From DATGPD01 sp041398565 (GTDB lineage: Bacteria > Planctomycetota > UBA1135 > UBA2386): 64,000 bases of DNA. A model generated the notes under the pieces. That model was given only the letters and a program-made list of their open reading frames with translations. It was not told the DNA's origin and ran no database searches. Shown piece after piece: positions 27,473-39,187 of this stretch. Positions within the stretch are counted from its first letter, which is position 1. Each line of letters starts with the position of its first letter. The stretch covers positions 1,426,001 to 1,490,000 of the forward strand of contig JAWKUN010000003.1 of assembly GCA_041398565.1 (NCBI GenBank), read 5' to 3'. Both the position numbers and the translations under genes were made by a program.

Positions 27473-27483
27473 GGTCTTTGACA
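27473..27483 (+). promoter_or_regulatory. boxA-like site before 23S
   Basis: GGTCTTTGACA matches the rrn boxA consensus closely and lies about 50 bp before the 23S gene in the spacer, where a second antitermination site is common. Confidence 0.5.
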
Positions 27484-27534
27484 AAACGGGTGAGGAGAGA
27501 AGCCGAGATGAAGATCTCGAGGAAGTGAGAAAAT

Positions 27535-30446
<2,912 letters not shown>

Positions 30447-30500
30447 AATTCTCACCCCTGATCTCCATCAGGCTTTCTCTCTCACTCCAACTCTCTTTCT

Positions 30501-30607
30501 CTCCGGTGCCCATGCCGACCTGGTCACACCTGTTTCCCATCCCGAACACAGAAGTTAAGCAGGTCGGGCCGATGATGATCGAAGGCGAAAGTAGGTCAGC
30601 GCCGGGG
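30501..30607 (+). rRNA. rrf: 5S ribosomal RNA
   Basis: About 107-110 nt. The terminal stem CTCCGGTGC pairs with GCGCCGGGG. The conserved CCCATCCCGAACACAGAAGT and TTAAGC of loops B and C and the GAAGGCGAAAGTAGG 3' part are present. It follows 23S by about 55 bp and completes the operon. The exact ends may differ by a few bases. Confidence 0.95.
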
Positions 30608-30623
30608 TTGTCTCCACTCCGCA

Positions 30624-30650
30624 AGCCTCCAGGGGCTTCCCCTGGAGGCT
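30624..30650 (+). terminator. rRNA operon terminator hairpin
   Basis: A perfect 12-bp stem (AGCCTCCAGGGG with CCCCTGGAGGCT) over a CTT loop lies 17 bp after 5S. The following sequence (GCTCTCGTTT) has only a short delayed T-run, so termination may be Rho-assisted. The position and strength make it the operon's end signal. Confidence 0.8.
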
Positions 30651-31211
30651 GCTCTCGTTTCCGGCCCCAACACCGAGGCCCCCAACCAAGGCCTCAACAC
30701 CAAGGCGGGCGCGCAGAGGCCGACGGCCCGCGGTGCCCTCGCTGGTCGTGTCTCCCAACTGGGCTCGGTTTCTCGTCCCGGCCTGCCTGGGCGAGGTGTG
30801 CGCAAGGTGAGGACGCGGGTGCCGTCGCGAGGGCGGCACCCTCCGTTCGGACCCTCGCCGTCACGGCGCGAGCGGAGCAAGTGGCGCCGCCTCGAGTTCT
30901 CCTTCGGGTGTGTCCAGACCTTCGCCGTGCGTTCCACGTGCTGGCAGGTTGGATCGGGCCGACGAGCGACTCGCACTCAACGCCCGTTCGAAGGGTTGGC
31001 AGAGCCCCGCGGTCTGGCCAAGGAGGGCGCCACCGCTGGATTGGCGTGCGAGTCTTCGGCGCCAGGCCGGTCCGGGCATCGGGGGGAGATGCCCCAGTCG
31101 GACTCATGTCCGATGGCGGACGAGCTTCGGTTGTCCGCCCATCCAGTGATTCCATTCAGCCGACCTCCCCGCTCAGTCGACGACCGACTTGGGAGGAACG
31201 TCAGGTCCGGC
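30651..31211. other. Intergenic region after the rRNA operon, no gene seen
   Basis: 561 bp between the rRNA operon and the histidine kinase gene. Open frames here are Arg/Pro-rich and overlap in several phases. A hairpin at 30817-30841 (GGGTGCCG with CGGCACCC) is the only clear structure. The histidine kinase frame is open through this region, but the residues do not look like a protein. Confidence 0.45.
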
Positions 31212-33071
31212 ATGGACGATGATCGTGGTGTGAAGAGTCCGGGCGACCGTCGATGGACGCGGGGAAGGCCTTCGTCTGCTCGGCGAAGCATTTGGATTGC
31301 GACTGCGGCTGCGGGTCTCGGTGCTCTTCTGCTGCTTCTAGTGGTTGCGGATCTCGGCGCCGTGGCCTCCAGAAGCGTGGCGGCCACCGGCCTGGGCGCC
31401 CTCGTGGTGCTACTCTCCCTCGTGTGGAGGATGCGGCGAGGCCACGAGGACGAGGCCGTCTTGAGCAACATCCTCGAGATCATCCCGTATGCGGTCTTCT
31501 GGAAGGACAGGGCCAGCCGCTACCTCGGATGCAACAGAGTCTTCGCTGGCCTGGCTGGCCTCGATTCACCCGAGGCCATCGTTGGGCAAGACGACTACTC
31601 GATGCCCTGGACTCCGGCGGAGACGGAGGCCTACCGGGCGGACGATCGGGCGGTCATGGAATCCGGCGAGCCCAAACTCCACATCGTCGAACCGCAGAGG
31701 ACAGCGGCCGGCGACGACATTTGGCTGGACACCAGCAAGGTTCCGCTTCGAGATCCGGCCGGCAAGGTCTGTGGCGTCCTCGGGGTGTTCAGCGACATCA
31801 CCACGCTGAAGCGGATCCAGCGAGACCTGGAGACTGCAAAGACACGGGCCGAGGCCGCCAACCGAGCCAAGACGGAGTTCCTCGCCAACATGAGCCACGA
31901 GATCCGTACGCCCTTGACCGCGATCTTGGGCTACACGGAGCTCCTGGCAGAGTCGGAGAGCGATATGGATCCCCAGGCTCGCGCTGAGACCGCGCGTACG
32001 ATCTTGAGGGCTGGTGAACACTTGCTCACTGTCGTCAACGACGTGCTCGACATCTCGAAGATCGAGGCTGGACGCATGGAGGTGGAGGATGTCGAGACCG
32101 ATCTCCACGAACTCCTGCTCGGAGTCGACGATCTGCTGCAGCCTCGGGCGCAGGGCAAGGGGCTGACGCTGCGTTGGCAGGTTCTGCAACCGATCCCGCG
32201 CAAGGGTCGCATCGACCCGACGCGATTGCGTCAGATCCTCATCAACTTGCTGGGGAACGCGCTGAAGTTCACCGACCACGGAGGCGTGACTGTGCGCTTG
32301 GGCTGCGAACCCGAGGGGGATGGTCATCGCCTTTGGTTCGATGTCGAGGACACCGGTCCCGGCCTCTCCCAGGAGCAACGCGGATCCTTGTTCCGTCCCT
32401 TTTCGCAGGCCGATGGTAGCGTGACTCGGAAGTTCGGGGGCAGTGGACTCGGCTTGACGATCTCCCGGCGGTTGGCCGGGCTGCTCGGCGGAGACGTCCG
32501 ACTCCTCTCCAGCGAGCCGGGGGTCGGATCGACCTTCCGCGCCGAAGTCCGGGCGCTGGTGCCACCAGGTACGGCGTTCACCGAGGAGTTCGCGCGCCCG
32601 GTGGCCTGTCCCTCCGCAACCGAAGGTCCGGCGACTCAGTTGTCGGGGCGGGTTCTGCTCGCAGAGGACGGGCCTGACAACCAACGCCTCATCGCCTTCT
32701 TTCTCACCCGGGCCGGTGCGAGGGTCGACGTGGCCGAGAACGGGCTCATCGCTCTGACGATGATCGACAACGCCGAGAGGACCGGCGAGCCCTATGGCCT
32801 GCTCGTGTCGGACATGCAGATGCCGGAGATGGACGGCTACACCCTCGTCGAGACCCTGCGCTCCCGAAGTTCAGAGCTGGCCGTGATCGCGTTGACGGCG
32901 CATGCGATGTCGGAAGATCAGAGCAAGTGCCTCGCGAGCGGGTGCGATGACTACGCGACAAAGCCGATCGATCGGGCCAAGCTGATCGCCACCTGCGCGC
33001 ACTGGCTCGGACGACGATCGACGTTCCTGCGCCGGCCGGCCCTGTCGGCAAGCCACGTCACGGTCGGCTAG
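31212..33071 (+). CDS. Hybrid sensor histidine kinase with PAS and receiver domains
   Basis: 619 aa from the ATG at 31212. Two TM segments lie near the N-terminus (about 30-75), so it is membrane-anchored with little outside the membrane. A PAS domain follows (NILEIIPYAVFWKDRASRYL, ending GVFSDITTLK). The HisKA helix has the phospho-acceptor His in FLANMSHEIRTPLTAILGY. The ATPase domain has NLLGNALKF (N box), DVEDTGPGL (G1) and GGSGLGL (G2). The C-terminal receiver domain has the phospho-acceptor Asp in SDMQMPEMDG, ALTAHA, and the conserved Lys in ATKPID. No response-regulator gene is adjacent, so the final target is unknown. Confidence 0.94.
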   Translation: MDDDRGVKSPGDRRWTRGRPSSARRSIWIATAAAGLGALLLLLVVADLGAVASRSVAATGLGALVVLLSLVWRMRRGHEDEAVLSNILEIIPYAVFWKDRASRYLGCNRVFAGLAGLDSPEAIVGQDDYSMPWTPAETEAYRADDRAVMESGEPKLHIVEPQRTAAGDDIWLDTSKVPLRDPAGKVCGVLGVFSDITTLKRIQRDLETAKTRAEAANRAKTEFLANMSHEIRTPLTAILGYTELLAESESDMDPQARAETARTILRAGEHLLTVVNDVLDISKIEAGRMEVEDVETDLHELLLGVDDLLQPRAQGKGLTLRWQVLQPIPRKGRIDPTRLRQILINLLGNALKFTDHGGVTVRLGCEPEGDGHRLWFDVEDTGPGLSQEQRGSLFRPFSQADGSVTRKFGGSGLGLTISRRLAGLLGGDVRLLSSEPGVGSTFRAEVRALVPPGTAFTEEFARPVACPSATEGPATQLSGRVLLAEDGPDNQRLIAFFLTRAGARVDVAENGLIALTMIDNAERTGEPYGLLVSDMQMPEMDGYTLVETLRSRSSELAVIALTAHAMSEDQSKCLASGCDDYATKPIDRAKLIATCAHWLGRRSTFLRRPALSASHVTVG

Positions 33072-33101
33072 CTGTGGCTTGGCGAGCCCGGGGGCGAACC
33101 C

Positions 33102-33719
33102 TCATCGATCGATGAGGGTGCGCTGCGGGTTGGACCAATAGGGGACGTCGTTGGGCGGGACGATCAGCGCCTGGCTCCAGAAGCGGAAGCCGATGAGCTG
33201 AGGGTCGGCCGGGATCGGTAGTTCGAATCGCCAGCTGCCTTGCGCGCCGAGTGCTCCGGCCCCGAGCACCAGCAGGGAGGCCGGATCGAGCAGGAGCGCC
33301 GATTGGAACAGCTGCAGGAAGCCGGCGCCCTGGGCGATGATGACGCCCGCCGGTGCGGCGGCTGGGCCGGACACGGTGAAGCGCAGACTCGTGCCGGTCC
33401 GAGCCGTGTTGGAGACCCCCAGAGACTCGGAGACGATCTCCACGCTGCTCACGTTCAGGCCGGCGGGGTTGACCGACGTGTCCCACGTCCCGTGCAGGAT
33501 GAGCTGTGCGCTCAGGTTCTTGTAGAACTGGAGGTCGACGGTGCTGCTCCTCACGGGGGTCTCGCTGAACTTGACGGTGTAGGGGACGTTCGGGCAGTAG
33601 TAGCAGCCCGTGGACCTGCCCTCGTCCAACTCACCGCGGACGTGCAGCGTCTGGGCCGGCAAGGCGGCAGCAAGGGCGAGCAGGCAGGGGCCGATCAGGG
33701 TGGGAAGGGAAGTCGTCAT
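33102..33719 (-). CDS. Exported protein with shared C-terminal module
   Basis: 205 aa from the ATG at 33719; the upstream extension to 33869 is Arg-rich and not plausible. The signal peptide is MTTSLPTLIGPCLLALAAAL. The mature part is beta-rich (VDLQFYKNLSAQLILHGTWD, VEIVSESLGVSNTARTGTSL). The last 80 residues (LGAQGSWRFELPIPADP, then IGFRFWSQALIVPP, then YWSNPQRTLI) match in layout the C-termini of the proteins at 40597, 53379 and 54652. The function is unknown. The likely location is the periplasm or cell surface. Confidence 0.78.
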   Translation of the reverse strand: MTTSLPTLIGPCLLALAAALPAQTLHVRGELDEGRSTGCYYCPNVPYTVKFSETPVRSSTVDLQFYKNLSAQLILHGTWDTSVNPAGLNVSSVEIVSESLGVSNTARTGTSLRFTVSGPAAAPAGVIIAQGAGFLQLFQSALLLDPASLLVLGAGALGAQGSWRFELPIPADPQLIGFRFWSQALIVPPNDVPYWSNPQRTLIDR

Positions 33720-33868
33720 GGCGTGGTGGGTTCCGGGGGGCCGCGATGTTGCGGCTGTTCCCCCTTGGCACTTTGCGTGCCGTGTGCGCGGTGTGCGCAA
33801 TCCAGGCACCGACCCAGGCACTCGGGCGGCGCGCTGTCCGGAACTGCCGCGTCGCGGAGCCGTCCGCA

Positions 33869-35314
33869 TCAGGGGCCGCAGGCATCGTGCGGCAAGCTCC
33901 CTCGCGCAGCCCGCAGGTAGCCGAACGGGGTCAGATACAGCAGGTTGGACACTCGGGACGTGTAGATGTCGGCGTGACGCTCGATCTGCCTCGCCAAGCG
34001 GCTCTTGTCGTTGCCGGACCGCATGAGGGGGCCCCAGCGTTCGTTGCCGAGCTGGCTGGCGCGCTGCGCCAGCGGTGCCAGGGCAAGGTCGAGAGAGTCC
34101 ACCGTGCCTCGCAGGTGGCGAAGGCGTTCGCGGAGGGTCGCCTCGTCACCCGAAACCCCCGCAGGCAGCGTTCGTCCGTTCTGCAGGCGCTGCAGAGCGA
34201 GGCGAAGAAGCGCCTGCTCGGCTTCGAGAGCCCCCTTCTGCTCCATCCCGGCTTGCAGCTCCCGCTGGGCCCGACGGAACGCCTGCTCCTGCTCGACTTC
34301 GGCCTCGAGCTCGCGCAGCACCAGCGCCGTTCGCCAGCGTCGGATGCGGCTCGAGACGTGCACGTCCGCATAGACGTGGTCGCCGACGTACAGGATCTCG
34401 GCGCCGCCCAGCCCCAGGTAGGTTTGCAGGTCCTGCGCGTTGCCGCCGCGGTAGACCCTTCCTGCTTCCAGCCGATCCACGGTGCGTCCAAAGTCCCGTT
34501 GTTCGCTTTCCTCGTCGATCTCGGTGAACTCGGCCGAGCCGTCGAAGAACCGCGGCTTCCGCGCCTGCACGATGACGAGCTCGAAGAGGTCACGCCAACC
34601 GGGGCCGGAGAGGAAGCGATCGAACGCGTAGCTCATCATCGCCCGCGTGTAGTGCCACTCGGAGTTGGTGGCCAGGAACAGGCGCTTGCCTGCCTGCTTC
34701 AAGTCGAGCAGTGCGTCGGCGAGGTCGGCGTCGAGCACGACGAAGTGCTCCGGTTCCGCGATGATCTCCGCCTTGAGCTGACCCTCCAGGTGGGCGGCAT
34801 CGATGGCGTCACGCGCCAACGCGTAGATGGCTTCGTAGTCGAGGGACCCCGGCAAGCGCCCCTCGTCGCGCAGATCGACGAGCTGTCCGAACAAGCAGGC
34901 CTCCGACAACGAGAACAGCGTGTTGAGGAACACCCAACGCGGCTCCCCGAGATCCACCCAAACCTGGCTGTAGGTTCGTCGACGACACTCGAGATCGAGC
35001 ATTCGCGTGCCGTGCGCTGCCTGGGTCACGTAGCCGAACCGACTCGCCTTGACGATGTTGCCGAGTTCGGTGTCGACGATGAGCCCCCGCGTGAACAGGC
35101 TCGGGTCGAAGCGGAGGTCGGCAACGGGCAGCCCCTGGTCGACGAGCCGCTGCCGGACGTGTGCGTAGGCGCGGGCCTCCCAAGCATGCTCGTCGTAGTG
35201 CACGAGCGTGTAGTCCATGTCGAAGCCGACCGCCTGGATCGACCGCATGTTGAGGGTCCGATTGCAGAACACGCCCCGGGCGGTGGGGACAACGGGGGCG
35301 GAATCGACGGACAT
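33869..35314 (-). CDS. HAD-IG-type 5'-nucleotidase
   Basis: 481 aa. The HAD motif I VGFDMDYTLVHYDEHAWEA carries the nucleophilic Asp and the general acid Asp (DMDYT), typical of cytosolic IMP/GMP-specific 5'-nucleotidases. Motif II is FLATNSEWHYTRAMMSYAFD, and motif III/IV includes GGAEILYVGDHVYADVHVS. A helical insertion near 330-450 is rich in Glu/Arg/Leu. Such enzymes hydrolyse purine nucleotide 5'-monophosphates. It lies 69 bp downstream of rtcA on the same strand. A link to RNA repair is possible but unproven. Confidence 0.88.
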   Translation of the reverse strand: MSVDSAPVVPTARGVFCNRTLNMRSIQAVGFDMDYTLVHYDEHAWEARAYAHVRQRLVDQGLPVADLRFDPSLFTRGLIVDTELGNIVKASRFGYVTQAAHGTRMLDLECRRRTYSQVWVDLGEPRWVFLNTLFSLSEACLFGQLVDLRDEGRLPGSLDYEAIYALARDAIDAAHLEGQLKAEIIAEPEHFVVLDADLADALLDLKQAGKRLFLATNSEWHYTRAMMSYAFDRFLSGPGWRDLFELVIVQARKPRFFDGSAEFTEIDEESEQRDFGRTVDRLEAGRVYRGGNAQDLQTYLGLGGAEILYVGDHVYADVHVSSRIRRWRTALVLRELEAEVEQEQAFRRAQRELQAGMEQKGALEAEQALLRLALQRLQNGRTLPAGVSGDEATLRERLRHLRGTVDSLDLALAPLAQRASQLGNERWGPLMRSGNDKSRLARQIERHADIYTSRVSNLLYLTPFGYLRAARGSLPHDACGP

Positions 35315-35383
35315 CCGGTCCTTGTACCCCGGAATGACATCCGTCTGAATCGAGAGGCCGCGCGAGAAGCCCGGTCGGAGCCC

Positions 35384-36406
35384 TCATCGTGAGTTGACCT
35401 CCACCCGCCAGGTCTCGCCGGGCTCCGGGGTGAAGCTGAATCGTACGGGGAGCACGCGCTCGATCACCGCGGCGTTGGTCCGCGTGTGGCTGCTGGGGCG
35501 TCCCGTGCGGAACGTACCGCCACCCGCGATCGCCAGAGGCAGAAGCAGTTGATCGGCCAGGAACTCGTCGACGGGCGCGTCGAGGCGAAGGTAGGAGAAC
35601 GCGGCTTCGACCAGACGGCGCGCGACGTCCTCGGCGCGCACCCCACGTTCGCCCAGGGTCGTGACCACCTCCGTGATCTCATGGAAGCGCAGATGGATGG
35701 CGAGCGCGTTCCCGGGGCTCAGCGCCTGCACTTCCTCGACGAGCAGTTCGGCGGGGCCGGGAATGCCCGAGTCGTGGATCACTTGGACCTGGCGTTCGCC
35801 AACGCTGCGGGGCAACTGCGCCAGCAGAGCATGGGCCAGGAAGCCACCGTGGTCGCCGCGGTCCACGAGGGCGATGGGTTGCAGTCGCGCGGCCGCGACC
35901 CGGGCACGGATGCAGCCGCCACCTGCCGGATAGAACCCGGGCTGCTCCAGGGTGAGGGAGACGTCTGCCCCCATGCGGGCGAGGATCGGAGCGTACGTGT
36001 GCGCCAAGAACTCGAAGGGCGGCGCCATCGGATTGTGCGTGCCGCCGCGGATGGTGAGCGTCGACGGGGCGGTCGCGGCGAACAGGGCCGGCAGCACCGT
36101 TTGCAAGACCAGGGTGGTGCTCCCCGCCGTTCCGACCGCGAACTCGTATGCACCGGCGCGGATCCTGCCCGGACGGAACTCGAGCTCGAGTGATCCGAGA
36201 TGAGCGCCACGGACCTCCGCCGCGGTGATCGCTGTCGCGGCCTCGATGCAGGTGAGGTGCTGCCGCAACAGCCCGGGCTTGCGTCGCTTCTTGCGAATGT
36301 GCTCGACGCGTACCGGCGTCGCCGTCACCATCGCCAGGGCGAGGGCAGTGCGGAGGATCTGGCCGCCCCCCTCGCCGCTCGAGCCGTCGAGAGTGAGCAG
36401 ACTCAT
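35384..36406 (-). CDS. rtcA: RNA 3'-terminal phosphate cyclase
   Basis: 340 aa, the usual length. RtcA uses ATP to turn RNA 3'-phosphates into 2',3'-cyclic phosphates. Family motifs are SSGEGGGQILRTALALA at the N-terminus, GTAGSTTLVLQTVLPALFA, RGGTHNPMAPP, FYPAGGGCIRA, and SSHTRTNAAVIERVLP near the C-terminus, which holds the histidine that becomes adenylylated (HTxTN). Its start lies 6 bp after the rtcB stop, a clear rtcBA pair. The order and strand match the E. coli rtcBA operon, but no RtcR-type regulator or sigma-54 site is seen here. Confidence 0.95.
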   Translation of the reverse strand: MSLLTLDGSSGEGGGQILRTALALAMVTATPVRVEHIRKKRRKPGLLRQHLTCIEAATAITAAEVRGAHLGSLELEFRPGRIRAGAYEFAVGTAGSTTLVLQTVLPALFAATAPSTLTIRGGTHNPMAPPFEFLAHTYAPILARMGADVSLTLEQPGFYPAGGGCIRARVAAARLQPIALVDRGDHGGFLAHALLAQLPRSVGERQVQVIHDSGIPGPAELLVEEVQALSPGNALAIHLRFHEITEVVTTLGERGVRAEDVARRLVEAAFSYLRLDAPVDEFLADQLLLPLAIAGGGTFRTGRPSSHTRTNAAVIERVLPVRFSFTPEPGETWRVEVNSR

Positions 36407-36412
36407 CGGGGT

Positions 36413-37639
36413 CTATCCCTTGACACAGACCACCTGTCGCAGGGTGTGCACGACGTCGACCAGGTCGTGCTGCGCGGCCATCACCGCGTCGATGTCCTTG
36501 TACGCGGCGGGGGTCTCGTCGAGGACGTCGGCGTCCTTGCGGCATTCGACGTGAGCCGTCGCCGCGAGGTGGTCGGCAATCGAGAAGCGTCGCTTGGCCT
36601 CGGTGCGCGAGACGACTCGACCTGCGCCGTGGCTGCACGAGCAGAAGCTGTCGGGGTTGCCGCGGCCGCGGACGATGTAGCTGCGCGCGCCCATCGACCC
36701 CGGGATGATGCCCAACTGTCCGTCGCGCGCACTCACGGCCCCCTTGCGGGTTACCAGGATGTCCTCACCGAAGTGGGTCTCGCGCTGCACGTAGTTGTGG
36801 TGGCAGTTCACGGCCAGTTGGTCGGCGGCGAATTTCGGCAACTGGCCGCTGCGCTGCAGGGCGTCGACGACGTGATCCATCATGATCTCGCGGTTGGTGC
36901 GCGCGTAGCGCTGTGCCCAGTCGACGGCGAAGACGTAGTCGTCGAAGTGCTCCGCGCCCTCCTCGAAGTAGGCGAGGTCCTTGTCGGGCAAGTTGGCGAG
37001 GTGCCGCGCCAGGTCCTTCTTTGCCAGGTCGATGAAGAACGTCCCGATCCGATTGCCGACGCCGCGCGATCCGGAGTGCAGCATGATCCACACGCGGTCC
37101 TCTTCGTCGAGGCACAGCTCGATGAAGTGGTTGCCCGTGCCCAAGGTGCCGAGGTGCTCCACGTGCTTGCCGCGGTCGAGACGTGGGTATTTGGCGCACA
37201 GTTGTTCGTAGCCACGCCGCAGCTTGCGCCAAGTGTCCTCGACCCGAGCCGGAAGGTCATGCCAGGCACCGCGGTCGTTCCTGCCGCCGTTGTCCGTGCG
37301 GCCGTGCGGCACGGCGCGCTCGACGGCGGTCCGCAGGCTCTTCAGGTCGTCCGGGAGGTCGCTGGCGGTCAGCGTCGAGCGAACCGCCATCATGCCGCAA
37401 CCGATGTCGACACCGACCGCTGCCGGCACGATGGCCCTGCGCGTCGGAATCACGCTTCCGACCGTGGCGCCGATTCCCCAGTGCACGTCGGGCATCGCCG
37501 CCACCCAGCGGAAGACGAAGGGCAACTGCGCGACGTTGTGCAGCTGGCGCAGAGCGGCGTCGTCGGCTGGCACGCCCCGGATCCACGCCTTGATCGGCAC
37601 GCCGGTGGTCTCGATGAGTCGGTAGGCAGGGGTCGTCAT
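36413..37639 (-). CDS. rtcB: tRNA-splicing/RNA-repair ligase RtcB
   Basis: 408 aa from the ATG at 37639; the frame is open upstream to 37840 but those residues do not fit. RtcB joins RNA 2',3'-cyclic phosphate or 3'-phosphate ends to 5'-OH ends using GTP and Mn2+. The metal-binding AAVGVDIGCGMMAV, LGTLGTGNHFIEL, LHSGSRGVGNRIG, NCHHNYVQRE and the active-site SCSHGAGRVVSRTEA (guanylylated His) are present. The protein matches the E. coli type in length. Upstream (37640-37886) I see no strong promoter. It forms an operon with rtcA and possibly the HAD nucleotidase. Confidence 0.96.
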   Translation of the reverse strand: MTTPAYRLIETTGVPIKAWIRGVPADDAALRQLHNVAQLPFVFRWVAAMPDVHWGIGATVGSVIPTRRAIVPAAVGVDIGCGMMAVRSTLTASDLPDDLKSLRTAVERAVPHGRTDNGGRNDRGAWHDLPARVEDTWRKLRRGYEQLCAKYPRLDRGKHVEHLGTLGTGNHFIELCLDEEDRVWIMLHSGSRGVGNRIGTFFIDLAKKDLARHLANLPDKDLAYFEEGAEHFDDYVFAVDWAQRYARTNREIMMDHVVDALQRSGQLPKFAADQLAVNCHHNYVQRETHFGEDILVTRKGAVSARDGQLGIIPGSMGARSYIVRGRGNPDSFCSCSHGAGRVVSRTEAKRRFSIADHLAATAHVECRKDADVLDETPAAYKDIDAVMAAQHDLVDVVHTLRQVVCVKG

Positions 37640-37886
37640 GGGCTGGAAACGATGGGCTGTAGACACACGCCCGAGCGTCAGCGTAGCGCGAGGCTGGTTC
37701 CCGTCCGGACCGTGTCGGCCGGCGTCGTGGTCGCTGGGCCACATGGGATCCTGCTGGGTGGGCTCGGGGCCGTGGAGAGGGGGCGGCGTGCTCGGTCGGC
37801 GACGAAGCGTGGTCTCCGCGCCCGAGGCGACGTCGGCCACGGCGTGCTGGCAGGCGGGTCACCTGCCGGCACGTTCGTGCACTCGG

Positions 37887-38792
37887 TCACTCCACGTCGG
37901 GGCGGTTGCCGAGCTGTGCTCGGATGACGGCGAGGGCCTGCTCGCGCGCAGTTCCCGCCATCGGCAGGCGGGGGGCGCGCACCGTCTCGGTACCCATGCC
38001 GACCTCGTGCTGCACCAGCTTGATGAGCTGGACGAACTCGGGGACCGTATCGAGGCGCAGGAGCGGCAGGAACCAGTAATAAAGGCGCAGGCAGTCCTCG
38101 CGTGTACCGGCGCTCGCCAGGTCGAACAAACGCACAGATTCCTTCGGCAGTGCATTGACCAGACCGGCGATCCAACCGGTTGCGCCGACCTGCACGGACT
38201 CGACCACCATGTCGTCCATCCCCGCCAGAGTGGCCAGTCTCCCACCCAGGAGCGCGTGGACCGCCGCGATCCGTCGCGCGTCGCCACTCGATTCCTTGAC
38301 CGCGCGCAGGTTGGGATGGGCTGCCGCGAGCTCGGCCATCTGCGGCGCCGTGACGTCCGTGCCGTAGGCCACCGGGTTGTTGTAGAGCATGCAGGGCAGG
38401 TCGGTCGACGCGAGCACGGCTTCGAAGTGCGCCTTGATCTCGCGCCACGGGCCTTTGTGCACGTAGGGGGGAAGGACCATGAGTCCTCTGCAGCCGACCC
38501 GTTGGGCAGCCTGGGCCAGCCGTACGGCGTCACCCGTGCTCAGCGCCGCCACACCCGGTGCCACGCCGACGCGGTCACCCACCGCCTGCACGCAGGTGTC
38601 GAGGATCGCGACCTTCTCGTCGAAGGAGAGCGTCGCGCCCTCGCCGAGCGAACCGAGTGCGACGACTCCCTGGCAGCCCGCGTCGATCATCCAGCGCGCG
38701 TGCCGGGCCAGGAACGCGTGGTCGACGGAGTCGCTCGGGGTGAATGGGGTGGTGATCGCGGGGATCACTCCGGTCCAGGTCATGCCGGCCAT
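37887..38792 (-). CDS. DapA/NanA-family aldolase or synthase
   Basis: 301 aa from the ATG at 38792. The TIM-barrel family signature is clear: TGVIPAITTPFTPSDSVD, ALGSLGEGATLS, MLPPYVHKGPW, the catalytic Tyr in MLYNNPVAYGTDVT, and the Schiff-base Lys in LRAVKESSGDARRI. True dihydrodipicolinate synthases have GTTGE rather than SLGE after the first strand. This one is therefore more likely a related pyruvate-dependent aldolase or dehydratase (sugar acids, hydroxyproline or similar). The substrate cannot be assigned. It is upstream of rtcB on the same strand but separated by 247 bp. Confidence 0.9.
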   Translation of the reverse strand: MAGMTWTGVIPAITTPFTPSDSVDHAFLARHARWMIDAGCQGVVALGSLGEGATLSFDEKVAILDTCVQAVGDRVGVAPGVAALSTGDAVRLAQAAQRVGCRGLMVLPPYVHKGPWREIKAHFEAVLASTDLPCMLYNNPVAYGTDVTAPQMAELAAAHPNLRAVKESSGDARRIAAVHALLGGRLATLAGMDDMVVESVQVGATGWIAGLVNALPKESVRLFDLASAGTREDCLRLYYWFLPLLRLDTVPEFVQLIKLVQHEVGMGTETVRAPRLPMAGTAREQALAVIRAQLGNRPDVE

Positions 38793-38849
38793 GCAAGGAT
38801 CATGGCGGCGACCTGGACGCGACGATTGCACATTCCGGCTGCGTTGGGG

Positions 38850-39104
38850 TCATTGCTTGGTGTCAGTGCCCGAGTCCTCGACCCCGAGCGCGCGCAACGC
38901 TGCCTGGATCCGATCGATCGGCGGAACCGACCCGGGCATGCCCTCCTCGGCCGCCACCGCCAGCTCCCGGGCGTCGTAGCTGAGCTGCCGCAACCTGGCG
39001 ACCTTCTGTTCTCGTGTGAGGTTCGTGGCGCGCAGGATCGCGTCCGGCGAGGTCGCCTCGAGGAGTTGACGCTTCCGGTCGGTGGGATGTGGGAGGTCGG
39101 TCAT
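38850..39104 (-). CDS. Small conserved hypothetical protein
   Basis: 84 aa from the ATG at 39104, preceded by GAGGGATC. It is helical and soluble, with LTREQKVARLRQLSYDAREL and AVAAEEGMPG. This KxxxLRxxxxDARxLxVAxEEGM pattern is shared by a widespread family of small uncharacterised proteins in proteobacteria and others. The function is unknown. It ends 57 bp before the DapA-family gene start and may be co-transcribed with it; it is divergent from fumC. Confidence 0.78.
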   Translation of the reverse strand: MTDLPHPTDRKRQLLEATSPDAILRATNLTREQKVARLRQLSYDARELAVAAEEGMPGSVPPIDRIQAALRALGVEDSGTDTKQ

Positions 39105-39152
39105 GATCCCTCGCGAGCAAGCAACGTGCCCGAGCAAGCCTGGTACGGTCGG

Positions 39153-39181
39153 TTGGCATCGTCGCGCTCGCCGCGTAGCGT
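39153..39181 (+). promoter_or_regulatory. Promoter of fumC, apparently leaderless
   Basis: TTGGCA (39153-39158), 17 bp, TAGCGT (39176-39181), then six bases to the ATG at 39188. Transcription from such a promoter would start at or next to the A of the start codon. There is no Shine-Dalgarno between the -10 and the start. Confidence 0.65.
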
Positions 39182-39187
39182 CGGGGC

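Noticed and set aside
30798..31211. N-terminal extension of the hybrid histidine kinase
   Set aside because: The upstream in-frame residues are Arg/Ser-rich without hydrophobic or domain signature. The ATG at 31212 precedes two TM segments directly.
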